Assembly: GCA_910584725.1 (NCBI GenBank)
Contig: CAJUBE010000006.1
Location: 1 to 64,000 of the forward strand
Source: an uncultured Lachnospiraceae bacterium
GTDB taxonomy: Bacteria > Bacillota > Clostridia > Lachnospirales > Lachnospiraceae
Length of the DNA stretch: 64,000 nt
Direction of reading: 5' to 3'
Part shown: in pieces, positions 49,772 to 58,662 of the stretch
Layout: each line of letters begins with the position of its first letter
Numbering within the stretch: the stretch's first letter is position 1
The notes under the pieces: generated by a model
What the model was told of the DNA's origin: nothing
Databases searched by the model: none
Seen by the model: only the letters and a program-made list of their open reading frames with translations
Made by a program: the position numbers and the translations under genes

Positions 49772-50832
49772 CACGCCTCATCCTCCCAATTCCATTTGTA
49801 TTTTGTATATCTGCCGCCGCCTATCTTAATAATCCTTCCATCCTTTACCAAATCGTTAAGCGTCCTCTGCACCGTAGTCTGACTGATATCAGAAAACATC
49901 TGTACCAGTTCTCTTTTCGTTATCACGCCGATATGTTCCCTTATTTCCTCTGCAATTCTGTCCGGTTTTGACATTTTATGCCGGGTAACTGTTTTTGCTC
50001 TTTCAAAAAACTCCCGGTAAGCTGCCGCAGTTACGCCAAGCATATATTTTACAAAGAAGCTGTAATCATTCCGATTCTCATGCCAATCTGCCGAGCTATC
50101 CGCCAGTGCCTCGTAATATGCCTCCTTAGACTGCTCAATCAATTTTTCTATACTAATATACTTACCCACAAAATACCCTGCTCTGTACAATAAAAGCAGT
50201 GTCAATAATCTGCTCATCCTGCCGTTTCCGTCTCTGAAAGGGTGAATGCACAGAAAATCCAGAACAAACATGGGGATGATCAGCAATAAATCCGCCTGTC
50301 CTTCCTCTACAACCTTTCCATACGCCTCACATAGCCCTTCCACCGCTTCCTTTGTCTCCCACGCCGGAACGGTCTGAAATCTCACCCTCTTATTTCCTGT
50401 TTCGTCCTGCTCTTCAATCACGTTATCCACAACTTTATAGGCACCGCCTGTCCCCGTTCCTTCAAACTTATACAGATCACGATGCATCTGTAAGATAAAG
50501 GAGGCTCTCGCTGGAATATGCTCATAGTTCTCGTGAATCGTATTGAGCACATCCCGATACCCTGCTATTTCTCTTTCGTCCCTCGACCTAGGCTTTGTCT
50601 TATCTAAAACGAGTTTCCGCAGCTGCTCATCTGACGTATGGATACCCTCAATTCTGTTTGAACTTTCCGTGCTCTGTATTTTCGCAATCTGCACCAAATC
50701 TTCCAAAACATCCGCATGCCTGTCCGCTATCAGACGCTGTTCTCCCCGAAACTCATGTATTGTGGTTAAATATCCTACGATTTCCGGCGTCAGGAGGCTC
50801 TGCCATTTATTTTCATAATCATAATTTCTCAA
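49771..50832 (-). CDS. Class II Fic protein with C-terminal winged helix
   Basis: About 353 residues. The inhibitory helix motif SSNRIEG (about residue 62) fits (S/T)xxxE(G/N). The catalytic loop CIHPFRDGNGRMSR is complete. The last 65 residues form a DNA-binding wing (ITKRELVQMFSDISQTTVQRTLNDLV). Such self-inhibited Fic proteins AMPylate targets when the helix is relieved. TTG at 50832 is preferred because AGGGG lies seven bases upstream; a GTG at 50841 sits on the ribosome site. It leads the restriction operon and overlaps hsdM, so it may link AMPylation to control of this locus. Confidence 0.88.
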   Translation of the reverse strand: MRNYDYENKWQSLLTPEIVGYLTTIHEFRGEQRLIADRHADVLEDLVQIAKIQSTESSNRIEGIHTSDEQLRKLVLDKTKPRSRDEREIAGYRDVLNTIHENYEHIPARASFILQMHRDLYKFEGTGTGGAYKVVDNVIEEQDETGNKRVRFQTVPAWETKEAVEGLCEAYGKVVEEGQADLLLIIPMFVLDFLCIHPFRDGNGRMSRLLTLLLLYRAGYFVGKYISIEKLIEQSKEAYYEALADSSADWHENRNDYSFFVKYMLGVTAAAYREFFERAKTVTRHKMSKPDRIAEEIREHIGVITKRELVQMFSDISQTTVQRTLNDLVKDGRIIKIGGGRYTKYKWNWEDEA

Positions 50833-50878
50833 ACATGTCACCCCTGTTATGTTAAAATTTCAAACTATTTATTCCATT

Positions 50879-50907
50879 ATATTATCTTGTAATTACGTCA
50901 ATGTCAA
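50879..50907 (-). promoter_or_regulatory. Promoter of the Fic-hsd operon
   Basis: Minus strand TTGACA (50907-50902), a 17-base spacer and TAATAT (50884-50879). It is the only strong promoter upstream of hsdM and lies in an AT-rich region. Confidence 0.65.
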
Positions 50908-51071
50908 TACCATTTTAGTCATTAACCAGCAAAAGACTAAATTAAATCATAAAAAGGCGCATTTGAAACACCAAACTGTCACATTCCGTTCTCACTCTAT
51001 CAAAAAAGAGCCCCGAAGGACTCCATCAAAAATTCACGCTCAACAAAAAATGTAACTTTGTCCAAATATTT

Positions 51072-51470
51072 TCATCCCATAGTCTCCCGCCGATACACCC
51101 ACAACAGACAAAGGCACAAAAACACATCCGCCAGAAACCACGCGCACACTTCTCCCCAGAACACACCCGCCTGACCTATCTTCTTTGTCAGGAAAAAGGC
51201 GCAGCCCACCCGCATAGCAAGCTGCAAAAAACTGGAGCACATGGGCAGCAGCGTATTTCCCATCCCCTGCACGCACCCAAACATGACAAACTCCAGCCAC
51301 TCTGTCGCACCCAGAGCCGCCAGTGCCGTCACACCGAGATATTTTCCCACGATCATCGTGTCCACAAAGGTATACAGCTGCTGAAACACATTGCCGACCA
51401 TCAGGGAGAAGGCAAATCCAATCAGCAGGACAAACGGGCTGCCCTCCGTCATGTCTTTCGCACTTTTCAT
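51072..51470 (-). pseudogene. MATE efflux transporter with large in-frame internal deletion
   Basis: 132 residues against about 450 for the family. Residues 1-65 match the start of a MATE transporter (MTEGSPFVLLIGFAFSLMVGN, LYTFVDTMIVGKYLG, ALAALGATEWL). The next residues (VQGMGNTLLPMCSSFLQLAMRVG, GVFWGEVCAWFLADVFL) match the second lobe of the same family. About 300 residues between are missing while the frame stays open. A ribosome site (AGGAATGCG) remains. It is almost certainly not a working transporter, though a small membrane protein could still be made. Confidence 0.75.
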
Positions 51471-51496
51471 CGCATTCCTGAACCTGCCCTCTCCGC

Positions 51497-52105
51497 CTAT
51501 TCGGAAGAAATCTCCGTTTCCGCCGTTTCCATGCCCTCCGGCATCCCCACATTCGTCTCCGCATTCTGGGACGCCTCAAAGGGATCTTCATACTCCTTCT
51601 CTTCCTCCTCGCCCCAGAGCGAATCCCATTCCTTGTGCTCGCCCTCCGTATTCATTGCCGCCATCTCTTTCGCCATCTTATAGATATCCATGTTAAAATC
51701 CATCAGCTTCTTTTCGTCCTGTGCGGGCACGCGGTCGCCCCGGCTGATTCTTCTGGCAATTTCCAGACACTTTGCCATATTCTCGCCATACTCCTTCATA
51801 GCATCCGCCTGCTGCTCGGAAACCACGCTGTTAAAGATGCCGACCTCCTGCTCGATCAAGTCATCCAGCGTCTTCTCATTTTTGTCAATCTGCCCGGAAA
51901 GCTCATCGATTTTCTCCTGCAGTTCTTTTTCCCGCTGCATGTAGGCTTCGGAAAGCTCAAAAGTCACGCCCTGCTCCTCGCTCTTCTTTCTCGCCTCCTC
52001 CATCTTTTTGCGGTTTTCCTCCCGCTGCTTCACAAAATCCCTTTTCTCTCCCCTTAAAAGACCAAGCTGCTGCCTGTAAGCTTTCTGCGCTTCTCCGATT
52101 TTCAT
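51497..52105 (-). CDS. Coiled-coil protein of unknown function
   Basis: 202 residues, nearly all helical. Long heptad-rich segments lie at about 1-110 (KREENRKKMEEARKKSEEQG, EKELQEKIDELSGQIDKNEK), then an acidic tail from about 160. No membrane or signal segment. The ribosome site AAGGAAG precedes the start. The MATE remnant follows downstream by 26 bases. I recognise no family; a structural or scaffold role is all that can be said. Confidence 0.65.
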   Translation of the reverse strand: MKIGEAQKAYRQQLGLLRGEKRDFVKQREENRKKMEEARKKSEEQGVTFELSEAYMQREKELQEKIDELSGQIDKNEKTLDDLIEQEVGIFNSVVSEQQADAMKEYGENMAKCLEIARRISRGDRVPAQDEKKLMDFNMDIYKMAKEMAAMNTEGEHKEWDSLWGEEEEKEYEDPFEASQNAETNVGMPEGMETAETEISSE

Positions 52106-52336
52106 GGTATCACTTCCTTATGATGGTTAGACGCATCCTTGCGCCCGTCTTGGTTATGAATATCCTGCGCTGCAAATTTTTCTGCCGGAGTATTCTGTTA
52201 CTGTTTTATCATTAATATCGGCATATTTAATGAGTTCCTACAGTCGATGCACAACTATCTTGCAAAAATGTCTGACCGAAATTTTGCAGGCAGAGGGGCG
52301 ACTTTGAATTACAAAAGAATAAAATGTGTATTCTTC

Positions 52337-52365
52337 TTGCCCACATTAAACACCCATGGTATAGT
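52337..52365 (+). promoter_or_regulatory. Promoter of the Cys-rich protein gene
   Basis: TTGCCC (52337-52342), a 17-base spacer and TATAGT (52360-52365). The rest of the 300-base divergent region (52106-52405) shows nothing else clear. Confidence 0.5.
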
Positions 52366-52405
52366 GTATCTACAATACATATCATTAATATACGGAGGTA
52401 AAGGC

Positions 52406-52846
52406 ATGGCTGAAGAACACAAGAAGGGCTTAGATGCCGGGCTGGTAGGAAACGATTTGGAAAACTGCTGCAGAAAAGAAACGACATGTGGACAGTGTCA
52501 GAAAAGCAACTGTATCATCGGATACGGAAAGCAGTGCATCAACGATTACAAACAGGCGCCTAAAAAGGAAGTTGCGCAGGGAATGGCTCATATTCCCACA
52601 ATGGACTTCAAGGTGTTTGACGAGGCAGAACTGGAAACGGCGATCGCGCATATCCTGAAAGAATGTAAAGACTGTAAGGAAGACCACACGGACGACTGCA
52701 TCATCAATGTCATAAGGAGCTGCTACGAGGTAGGGCTTTTGGGCGACGTGCAGCCGTATGAAGGCAGCGCCCTGCAGTATCTGATGTATATCAAGGAGAA
52801 CTTCCCGGAGAAGTCTCTCCATATTGCCGACCTTTACAGGAGCTGA
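52406..52846 (+). CDS. Cys-rich protein of unknown function
   Basis: 146 residues. The N-terminal part has a cluster of Cys (CCRKETTCGQCQKSNCIIGYGKQC in two stretches), and CKDCKEDHTDDC occurs further in, suggesting metal or cluster binding. The C-terminal part is helical (ALQYLMYIKENFPEKSLHIAD). The start at 52406 follows GGAGGTAAAGGC; the longer upstream frame lacks a signal and crosses the promoter. I do not recognise the family, but the Cys spacing is orderly and the gene has a promoter and terminator of its own. Confidence 0.7.
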   Translation: MAEEHKKGLDAGLVGNDLENCCRKETTCGQCQKSNCIIGYGKQCINDYKQAPKKEVAQGMAHIPTMDFKVFDEAELETAIAHILKECKDCKEDHTDDCIINVIRSCYEVGLLGDVQPYEGSALQYLMYIKENFPEKSLHIADLYRS

Positions 52847-52857
52847 TAAGCTTCCTA

Positions 52858-52888
52858 AGCACTTAAGAGAAATCTTAGGTGCTTTTTT
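52858..52888 (+). terminator. Terminator of the Cys-rich protein gene
   Basis: AGCACTTAAGA (52858-52868) with TCTTAGGTGCT and a run of six T after it. Confidence 0.8.
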
Positions 52889-53028
52889 CTGCCACGAAAT
52901 AAATCAGCCTTACTGCTTGTCTGACTCATGTATTTCTGAACTTTAGACAAAACTAGCCACATAAAGTCGGGCAGGCCACCTGATACAAAGCTATACTGCA
53001 ATTACAGCAAACGCAAAGGAGATCACAC

Positions 53029-53289
53029 ATGGAATGGATGAAGGCAATCGAAGATGCTGTAACATACATTGAAACGCATATCACGGAGGAGATCGACACG
53101 GAAGCCGTGGCAAGGCACGTCTGCATCTCGCCCTTCTATTTTCAGAAAGGCTTCAGCATACTCTGCGGCTACACAGTAGCCGAATACATCCGCAATCGCA
53201 GGCTTGCCCTCGCAGGAACAGTAAATGAAACGCAGCCGCATGATATCTTACCGTCGTGCGGCTGCTTGCGGTTTGCGGTTATTCTTTGA
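53029..53289 (+). pseudogene. Truncated AraC-type regulator
   Basis: 86 residues. MEWMKAIEDAVTYIETHITE, IDTEAVARHVCISPFYFQKGF and YTVAEYIRNRRLALA are the first helix-turn-helix and linker of an AraC DNA-binding domain. The match ends at LALAG, followed by unrelated residues. The bases after it form a 9-base hairpin GCAGCCGCA/TGCGGCTGC (53232-53240, 53257-53265). The second helix-turn-helix is absent, so the gene is probably dead. Confidence 0.7.
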
Positions 53290-53485
53290 TTCTGTCAATC
53301 TCCGCCATGTTGACACCCAAACTGTTCAGTAATGCTTTCAATGAGATATATTGTATTTTTAATTCCGCATAGGTTCTTGTGGCATTTTCTTCTTTTGCTA
53401 TTACCATATATCTTTGCACTTTTTCAAAATCTTCCAATCCTCTTTGTATAATTTCCCCATTATTCATATCTTCCATTACCTCCAT
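53279..53485 (-). CDS. Small protein B, paralogue of the gene at 56590
   Basis: 68 residues beginning MEVMED and ending NMAEIDRIKE. It is similar along its whole length to the 65-residue protein at 56590-56787: shared MEV start, the YM-A core, the pattern LK-x2-L-x-S-x-G-x-N and the identical end IDRIKE. Its ribosome site AAGGCGG is eight bases before the ATG. Mostly helical, no membrane segment. It follows the Bce-like permease gene but has its own promoter. I recognise no family. Confidence 0.65.
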   Translation of the reverse strand: MEVMEDMNNGEIIQRGLEDFEKVQRYMVIAKEENATRTYAELKIQYISLKALLNSLGVNMAEIDRIKE

Positions 53486-53532
53486 ACATATCACCGCCTT
53501 TTAATTAGTGACTGTTACTTGCTACTAATATT

Positions 53533-53561
53533 ATTATAGTGGTTTTGCGGGAAAGTGTAAA
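53533..53561 (-). promoter_or_regulatory. Promoter of small gene B
   Basis: Minus strand TTTACA (53561-53556), a 17-base spacer and TATAAT (53538-53533). The -35 and following bases CTTTACACTTTCCC are identical to those before small gene A (56830-56858). Confidence 0.65.
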
Positions 53562-53567
53562 GTCTGT

Positions 53568-55574
53568 TCATTTTCTCACAATCCGATAATAAGTCCCCGC
53601 CGTCATCACATAACTTCCCCCGTAGAGAAGCGCCACCACCGCCGCCACACCCACACAGCAGCGAATCAAAAGCCCGGTGTCGAAAAACCGCAGCGCCGCC
53701 AGAAGCCCGTTCACCATCACAAGTCCCGCCGCCGTGTGCAGAAGCGCCCCCACAAGAGGCAGGAAAAACACGAGAAGAATCTGCCTGCGGATCGTTCCTC
53801 GGATTTCCGCGTCGCTCATGCCGACCTTCCTCATAATCCCGAAACTGTCCTGATCCTCGTACCCTTCCGACACCTGTTTAAAGTACATGATGAGCAGCAG
53901 GCACATAAAGAACAGAAGCCCGAATACCATACCGATAAAGAGCAGGCCGCCGTTCATGGATCGGTCCTCATCCCTGCCATCCAGACCATTATCAAGCCGC
54001 AGAAAACCCTGCTGCCCCTGACACCACACCGACCACGCTTCGATAAAGGCGTCCCGCTCCGTCTCCTTCCCGTCAAGCAGAATGCCGAGACGCCTCTCAC
54101 CGCTGTGCAGAAACCCTTCCAGATCGGTCACGCCGTTCGTCACCGCCCATGCCGACACAAACCGATCAAACGCCTGCCGGTCCTTCACCACAATCACATA
54201 TTGGGCGGTAAAGTTGAACATCCTGTTTTTTGCCTGCGGAAAAGGATAAATGCGCTCCGGCTCCTCCTTGACCGCCGCTTCCACACCCAAAAAGTTTACG
54301 CCGTCATACCCGAAAGCCGATCCCGTGGAGTACAGCAGCACTTCGTCCTCCCCCAGACTTTTATTCTGCCCTTCCAGACGATTATAGTCATCCAACAAAA
54401 GCAGCGTGACAGCGAACTGGTCAGCAAATTCCATTCCGGCGGCGGATACAAACGCATTGCTTCCCTCGGACCTTCCGCAGTTAAGTACCATGGCGTAGTA
54501 ATCGTCCAGCCGCCCTACTCCCTGCCCGTACTTTTCTGAGAGTTCCGCCGCCTTCTCCCGCGCCTTTTCCACCACATCGCTGTTCTCCGAATAGGAAACT
54601 TCCATATCATATGGGTAATCATAGTAGGCGATCTGATCCATCCCCGTCCACAAAGTGACCGTACAGGTCAACGTAATCAGAAGCATTGTGGAGAAAATGC
54701 AGATATTGGACAGCCCCGCCGCATTCTTTTTCATGCGGTACAACATGCCCGAGATGGTCACCTGATTGGACGGTCTGTAGTATATCTTTTTCCTTTTCTT
54801 CAAAAACCGCAGGAAAGCCACGCTCCCCGAGGTGAACAGAAAATACGTGCCCAGAACCACAAGCAATACCGCCAGAAAAAAGTCCGTAAAAATCATGCTG
54901 TCCAGTTTGCTGGTGACGGAAATATAATAGCCGCACGCCAGAAGAACCACGCCCGCCGCAGTCCACAGCCCGATCCGCCGGGGCTCCTTCTCCCCCTTCC
55001 TGCTCTCGGACAAAAGCTCTGTCGGCTTCATGCGGTAAAAGCCCCAAAGGCTTTTTACATAGACGCAGAGAAAGACAGCCGCAAAATATCGGAGCGTCTC
55101 GATGACCGCATCCATGGAAAAACGAAACGCCACATCCACAGGTAACCGCGACATGCGAAGCAGCAGGAGAAACATCAGCTTATTCAGCACAAAACCGAGT
55201 ATGATCCCCGCCGAAACGCTGACCAGATACATTCCCAGATTTTCCCAGAAAAGCATGATGCCGATGTGCTTCCGTTCCAGTCCCAAAAGGCTGTAAAGTC
55301 CCAGCTCCCGCTTCCGACGTTTCTGTAAAAAACTGCCCGCATAGAGCAGAAACAACAGCAGAATGCTGGAGAGCAGCCCCTTTCCCAGCGCGAGCATCAG
55401 CCACGCATACGCCGCCTTTGGCAGTCTCTCCATCAAGTCGTTGTGCAGAAGGGAAGAGAACAGATAATAGCTGAACACGGAAAAAAAGCACGCCATGAGA
55501 TAGGGACGGTAAACCAGCTTATTCTGCTTCACTCCTCTGAACGCCATGACCGGCAGTAATTTCATTTTATTCAT
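53568..55574 (-). CDS. Bce-like ABC transporter permease (FtsX/MacB type)
   Basis: About 668 residues with ten membrane helices. One is near the N-terminus (YLMACFFSVFSYYLFSSLL), the pair AWLMLALGKGLLSSILLLFLLY follows, and the large external domain (about 320-530) lies between the central helices, the layout of BceB-type permeases. These act with their ATPase in sensing and resisting peptide antibiotics. The ATPase gene ends 25 bases upstream. ATG at 55574 follows GGAGGTGAG; a GTG two codons earlier is possible. Confidence 0.85.
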   Translation of the reverse strand: MNKMKLLPVMAFRGVKQNKLVYRPYLMACFFSVFSYYLFSSLLHNDLMERLPKAAYAWLMLALGKGLLSSILLLFLLYAGSFLQKRRKRELGLYSLLGLERKHIGIMLFWENLGMYLVSVSAGIILGFVLNKLMFLLLLRMSRLPVDVAFRFSMDAVIETLRYFAAVFLCVYVKSLWGFYRMKPTELLSESRKGEKEPRRIGLWTAAGVVLLACGYYISVTSKLDSMIFTDFFLAVLLVVLGTYFLFTSGSVAFLRFLKKRKKIYYRPSNQVTISGMLYRMKKNAAGLSNICIFSTMLLITLTCTVTLWTGMDQIAYYDYPYDMEVSYSENSDVVEKAREKAAELSEKYGQGVGRLDDYYAMVLNCGRSEGSNAFVSAAGMEFADQFAVTLLLLDDYNRLEGQNKSLGEDEVLLYSTGSAFGYDGVNFLGVEAAVKEEPERIYPFPQAKNRMFNFTAQYVIVVKDRQAFDRFVSAWAVTNGVTDLEGFLHSGERRLGILLDGKETERDAFIEAWSVWCQGQQGFLRLDNGLDGRDEDRSMNGGLLFIGMVFGLLFFMCLLLIMYFKQVSEGYEDQDSFGIMRKVGMSDAEIRGTIRRQILLVFFLPLVGALLHTAAGLVMVNGLLAALRFFDTGLLIRCCVGVAAVVALLYGGSYVMTAGTYYRIVRK

Positions 55575-55599
55575 AGTCACACTCACCTCCCAGCTCCCT

Positions 55600-56400
55600 C
55601 TATGCCTGCCCTTCCACGTCAACATCACCCGCCGTATATTCCTGCCCGTCCTGCGCCTGCATCACCGTCAAGGCGTCCGATATCATGCGGTACATTTCGT
55701 CTCTGCTCCGTTCGCCCCGGTAAATCTGGTGGAACACGCAGCCGTCCTTGATAAAGAGCACTCGCCCCGCGTGCGCCGCCGCCTGAATGCTGTGGGTCAC
55801 CATGAGAATCGTCTGCCCCTCCCCGTTTATTTCCCCGAAAAGTTTCAAGAGTTTCCCGGACGCTCTGGAATCCAGCGCCCCCGTGGGCTCGTCCGCCAGC
55901 ACGATATCGGGATCCGTGATCAAGGCGCGGCACACCGCCGCCCGCTGTTTCTGTCCACCCGACACTTCGTAGGGATATTTATCCAGAAGATCCGCGATCG
56001 CCAGTTTGCGGGCAAGAGGCAAAAGACGCTCCTCCATCTCCCGGTAAGGCATCCCTGCCAGCACCAGAGGCAGGAAAATATTGTCCCGCAGGGACATGGT
56101 GTCAAGCAGGTTAAAATCCTGAAAGACAAAGCCCAGATGATCCCGTCTGAACGCGCACAAATCCTTCTGGCTGACCTTGGAGAGTTCCTGCCCATTTAAA
56201 AGCACCTGTCCGCTGGTCGCCGTGTCCAGAGAAGCCAGAATGTTTAGGAGCGTGGTCTTTCCCGAGCCGGACTCCCCCATGATTGCCACATACTCCCCTT
56301 CCTCCACGGAAAAGTTCACGTCGTTTAACGCCTGCACCTTGACCGAGCCGAAGCGGGTGGTATATATTTTCTTCACATTTTTTACGGTTAACAGTGACAT
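55600..56400 (-). CDS. Bce-like ABC transporter ATPase
   Basis: 266 residues. Walker A GESGSGKTTLLNIL, Q-loop FVFQDFNLLD, signature EVSGGQKQRAAVCRAL, Walker B DIVLADEPTGALDS and switch His in MVTHSIQAA. It belongs to the MacB/BceA class that powers two-lobed FtsX permeases. The start has GAGGAGG shortly upstream. The small gene A, the histidine kinase and the response regulator lie directly upstream on the same strand. Confidence 0.92.
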   Translation of the reverse strand: MSLLTVKNVKKIYTTRFGSVKVQALNDVNFSVEEGEYVAIMGESGSGKTTLLNILASLDTATSGQVLLNGQELSKVSQKDLCAFRRDHLGFVFQDFNLLDTMSLRDNIFLPLVLAGMPYREMEERLLPLARKLAIADLLDKYPYEVSGGQKQRAAVCRALITDPDIVLADEPTGALDSRASGKLLKLFGEINGEGQTILMVTHSIQAAAHAGRVLFIKDGCVFHQIYRGERSRDEMYRMISDALTVMQAQDGQEYTAGDVDVEGQA

Positions 56401-56589
56401 GTTTGCCCTCCTCTACTGCTTTTATTACAACAAGCCCGACTTCCACGCTTTCTGTCAATCATCGGCAGGCTCATACGATCTGTCAATTGCTTATCACTGA
56501 TATTATCATAAGCAAAAGGGAAATGCGCTGCCATGGATCCGGCTTACATTTCCCTCTCGTAACTTACATTTTTGTAAGATATTTGTTGG

Positions 56590-56787
56590 CTATTCTTTTA
56601 TTCTGTCAATGTCTGTAAGATTAATGCCCGAAGATGTGAGTATTACTTTCAAGGTATTATATCTTACTTTCATAGCCTCATATACTTTAGAATCTTTATC
56701 CGCCAAAAGCATATAACTTTGTAACTGCACAAATTCCTCAATGTTCTTTTGCATCATTTCTTTTTCCGTCATTTCTAACACCTCCAT
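56590..56787 (-). CDS. Small protein A, paralogue of the gene at 53279
   Basis: 65 residues, MEVLEMTEKEMMQKNIEEF, ending NLTDIDRIKE. Similar throughout to small protein B, with conserved promoter and ribosome site as well (AAGGCGG before the ATG). It lies between the histidine kinase and the ABC ATPase. Helical, soluble, with no recognised family. The shared control region suggests both copies come from one duplication and are switched together. Confidence 0.65.
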   Translation of the reverse strand: MEVLEMTEKEMMQKNIEEFVQLQSYMLLADKDSKVYEAMKVRYNTLKVILTSSGINLTDIDRIKE

Positions 56788-56829
56788 GCCATCACCGCCT
56801 TCTAACAGCTATTACCTGCTACTATAATA

Positions 56830-56858
56830 ATTATAACGATTTCAAGGGAAAGTGTAAA
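56830..56858 (-). promoter_or_regulatory. Promoter of small gene A
   Basis: Minus strand TTTACA (56858-56853), a 17-base spacer and TATAAT (56835-56830), starting just after the kinase stop. CTTTACACTTTCCC is shared with the promoter of small gene B. Confidence 0.65.
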
Positions 56859-56864
56859 GCCGAT

Positions 56865-57947
56865 TCAATCGTTCAACTGAGAAGCCTCCTGCGCGATGCC
56901 GAGAAACACCTTCGTCCCTCCGCCCCGCTTCGACTCCACATGGATGGACAGCCCCAGCCTGTCCATGATCTGCCTGCACAGATACAGCCCGATGCCTGTG
57001 GACTTATTTTCCATGCGCCCGTTATATCCCGTAAATCCCCGCTCAAAAATACGCGGCAGATCGCTCTCCTCGATGCCAATGCCCGTATCCTCAATGACAA
57101 GATAGCCGCAGCCATCCGTGACACGCACACCCCTATCGTCCGTCCCGTATATGGAGATCGCGCCCTCTTTCGTGTACTTTAGCGCGTTGGACAGCACCTG
57201 CTCTATCACAAAGGAAAACCACTTGCCGTCCGTGACCACATAGGTATGACACGCCTCCAACTGTAGGCTGATCCCCGCCCCGCTGAACAGAAGCCAGAAC
57301 TTTTTGAGCGCTTTCTTCACCAGCTCGTCCACGTCCAGCCTTGCAAAAGAAAGATCGGAGGAAATGCTCTCCATTCTGGCATAGTGGAGCGCCATATCCA
57401 CATACTGTCCCGTCTTGAAAACTTCCTCCCGGAGCTGTTTTGCAATCTGCCTTTCCACATCACCGTCCGCCGTCTTGCTCTCATTTTCGCCTGCGGCTGC
57501 GTCAATATTCTGTAAAAGCAGGTCCATAGCCGAGAGCGGCACCTTGATCTGGTGCGTCCACATGGTGTAATAGTCCGCCATGTTCTGCTGCTTCTCGTCA
57601 AGTTGTGTCACCAGCGCCTTTTTCTCCGCCTCCTGCGCTATAACAATCTGCTGATAAGCCCGCTCCATGCCGGAGGAGGTCTGCGGCAGGCTGTCACTTC
57701 TCTCCTCCGCCGACAGGATATTCGCCAAAGCCTTATACTTTTCCCGGTATTTCATATAATCCCACACAAGAAAACAGCCGCCGAAAAAAGCCGCAAGCCC
57801 CAGCGCATAGGTCATATTCGCAAGCACACCCGCATAGCCGTAGAGCGCGGCTACCATCATAAAAAGACACGCTTCTATTACATAAAATAAAACCGGGGCA
57901 AGCCGCTCACGCAGATATGCCGCCGGTATATGGGTTTTCTTTTCCAT
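56865..57947 (-). CDS. Bce-like intramembrane-sensing histidine kinase
   Basis: 360 residues. Two closely spaced helices (about 17-38 and 43-63) with almost no external loop mark the intramembrane-sensing class. The dimerisation box is YYTMWTHQIKVPLSAMDLLL with the phospho-accepting His, and the ATPase boxes are VLSNALKYTKEG, VIEDTGIGIEESDLPRIFERGF and STGIGLYLCRQI. Such kinases respond to the flux of their partner ABC transporter. The start lies 3 bases after a PIN toxin gene, so the kinase is read with the toxin-antitoxin pair. Confidence 0.9.
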   Translation of the reverse strand: MEKKTHIPAAYLRERLAPVLFYVIEACLFMMVAALYGYAGVLANMTYALGLAAFFGGCFLVWDYMKYREKYKALANILSAEERSDSLPQTSSGMERAYQQIVIAQEAEKKALVTQLDEKQQNMADYYTMWTHQIKVPLSAMDLLLQNIDAAAGENESKTADGDVERQIAKQLREEVFKTGQYVDMALHYARMESISSDLSFARLDVDELVKKALKKFWLLFSGAGISLQLEACHTYVVTDGKWFSFVIEQVLSNALKYTKEGAISIYGTDDRGVRVTDGCGYLVIEDTGIGIEESDLPRIFERGFTGYNGRMENKSTGIGLYLCRQIMDRLGLSIHVESKRGGGTKVFLGIAQEASQLND

Positions 57948-57950
57948 TTC

Positions 57951-58349
57951 CTAATATCGCTCCAAAAATTCTGCCATTGTAACAATCTCCGGCATCTCTA
58001 CATCCAAAACCAAAAAATCCTTATCCCCTGTGACAAATACGTCAATGCCTTCCATAATCATAGTAGCCAGTATTGGTGCATCCTTTACATCGCGCATTTC
58101 CGGAAACTCACCCAAATCCAAAGTTTTCGGTGTATAAACCAACTCAAAAGGAAGTTCCATAAAAAAACGGTCAAGAAACTTCCTCTTTGCAGGAAACTTC
58201 CTGTCTGTCACAAGCCGCAGCTCCTCAATCACATAGTCACACACCACAATCTGATAACTGTCCGCCAATCGCTTTGCCAGTCCCCTTGTCTGCGCAGACG
58301 GATAGAAAATCATGGAAATAAAAATGTTGGTATCAAGCATTACCCGCAA
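57951..58349 (-). CDS. PIN-domain toxin
   Basis: 132 residues. MLDTNIFISMIF at the N-terminus gives the first acidic residue; the others lie in VIEELRLV, RDVKDAPILATMI and VTGDKDFL, the four-acid set of PIN RNases. It fits the PIN family of putative toxins (COG1569-like). A TTG start at 58349 is preferred, with AGGAGG seven bases upstream. The antitoxin stop is one base before it. It would cut RNA unless bound by the antitoxin. Confidence 0.85.
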   Translation of the reverse strand: MRVMLDTNIFISMIFYPSAQTRGLAKRLADSYQIVVCDYVIEELRLVTDRKFPAKRKFLDRFFMELPFELVYTPKTLDLGEFPEMRDVKDAPILATMIMEGIDVFVTGDKDFLVLDVEMPEIVTMAEFLERY

Positions 58350-58350
58350 A

Positions 58351-58608
58351 TTAATACCTCCTTACTTCCCTTCGGATTTCCTTCATATAATCCTGCATTT
58401 CTTCCTCTGTTGCAAACCCAGCCCTTTGTGCTTCACCCGCAAACGCTTCCTCCGCCCGTTTAAATGCCAACATTGCAGAGTTTTCAAAATAGAATCTGCC
58501 ATTTTCCTCGAAAATCACAATCTTATCTCCAGCTTTCAGCTTCAAAGCATTTCGCACCGATACGGGAATGGTAATCTGTCCTTTGCTGGAAAGTTTTGCT
58601 ACTTCCAT
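58351..58608 (-). CDS. AbrB/SpoVT-type antitoxin
   Basis: 85 residues. The swapped-hairpin DNA-binding domain KLSSKGQITIPVSVRNALKL-x-AGDKI makes up the first 45 residues; the acidic/aromatic tail probably grips the PIN toxin. The start follows AAAGGATGATG. It has its own promoter at 58663-58691, expected to be autoregulated. The pair splits a response regulator from its kinase. Confidence 0.88.
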   Translation of the reverse strand: MEVAKLSSKGQITIPVSVRNALKLKAGDKIVIFEENGRFYFENSAMLAFKRAEEAFAGEAQRAGFATEEEMQDYMKEIRREVRRY

Positions 58609-58662
58609 AATTCATCATCCTTTCAAATCCGATACTTGGTTTTCTTTACTTTCTTTACCTTT

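Noticed and set aside
40917..50841. Whole region considered as an integrated phage or plasmid
   Set aside because: No integrase, recombinase, capsid or replication gene and no flanking direct repeat or tRNA was seen.
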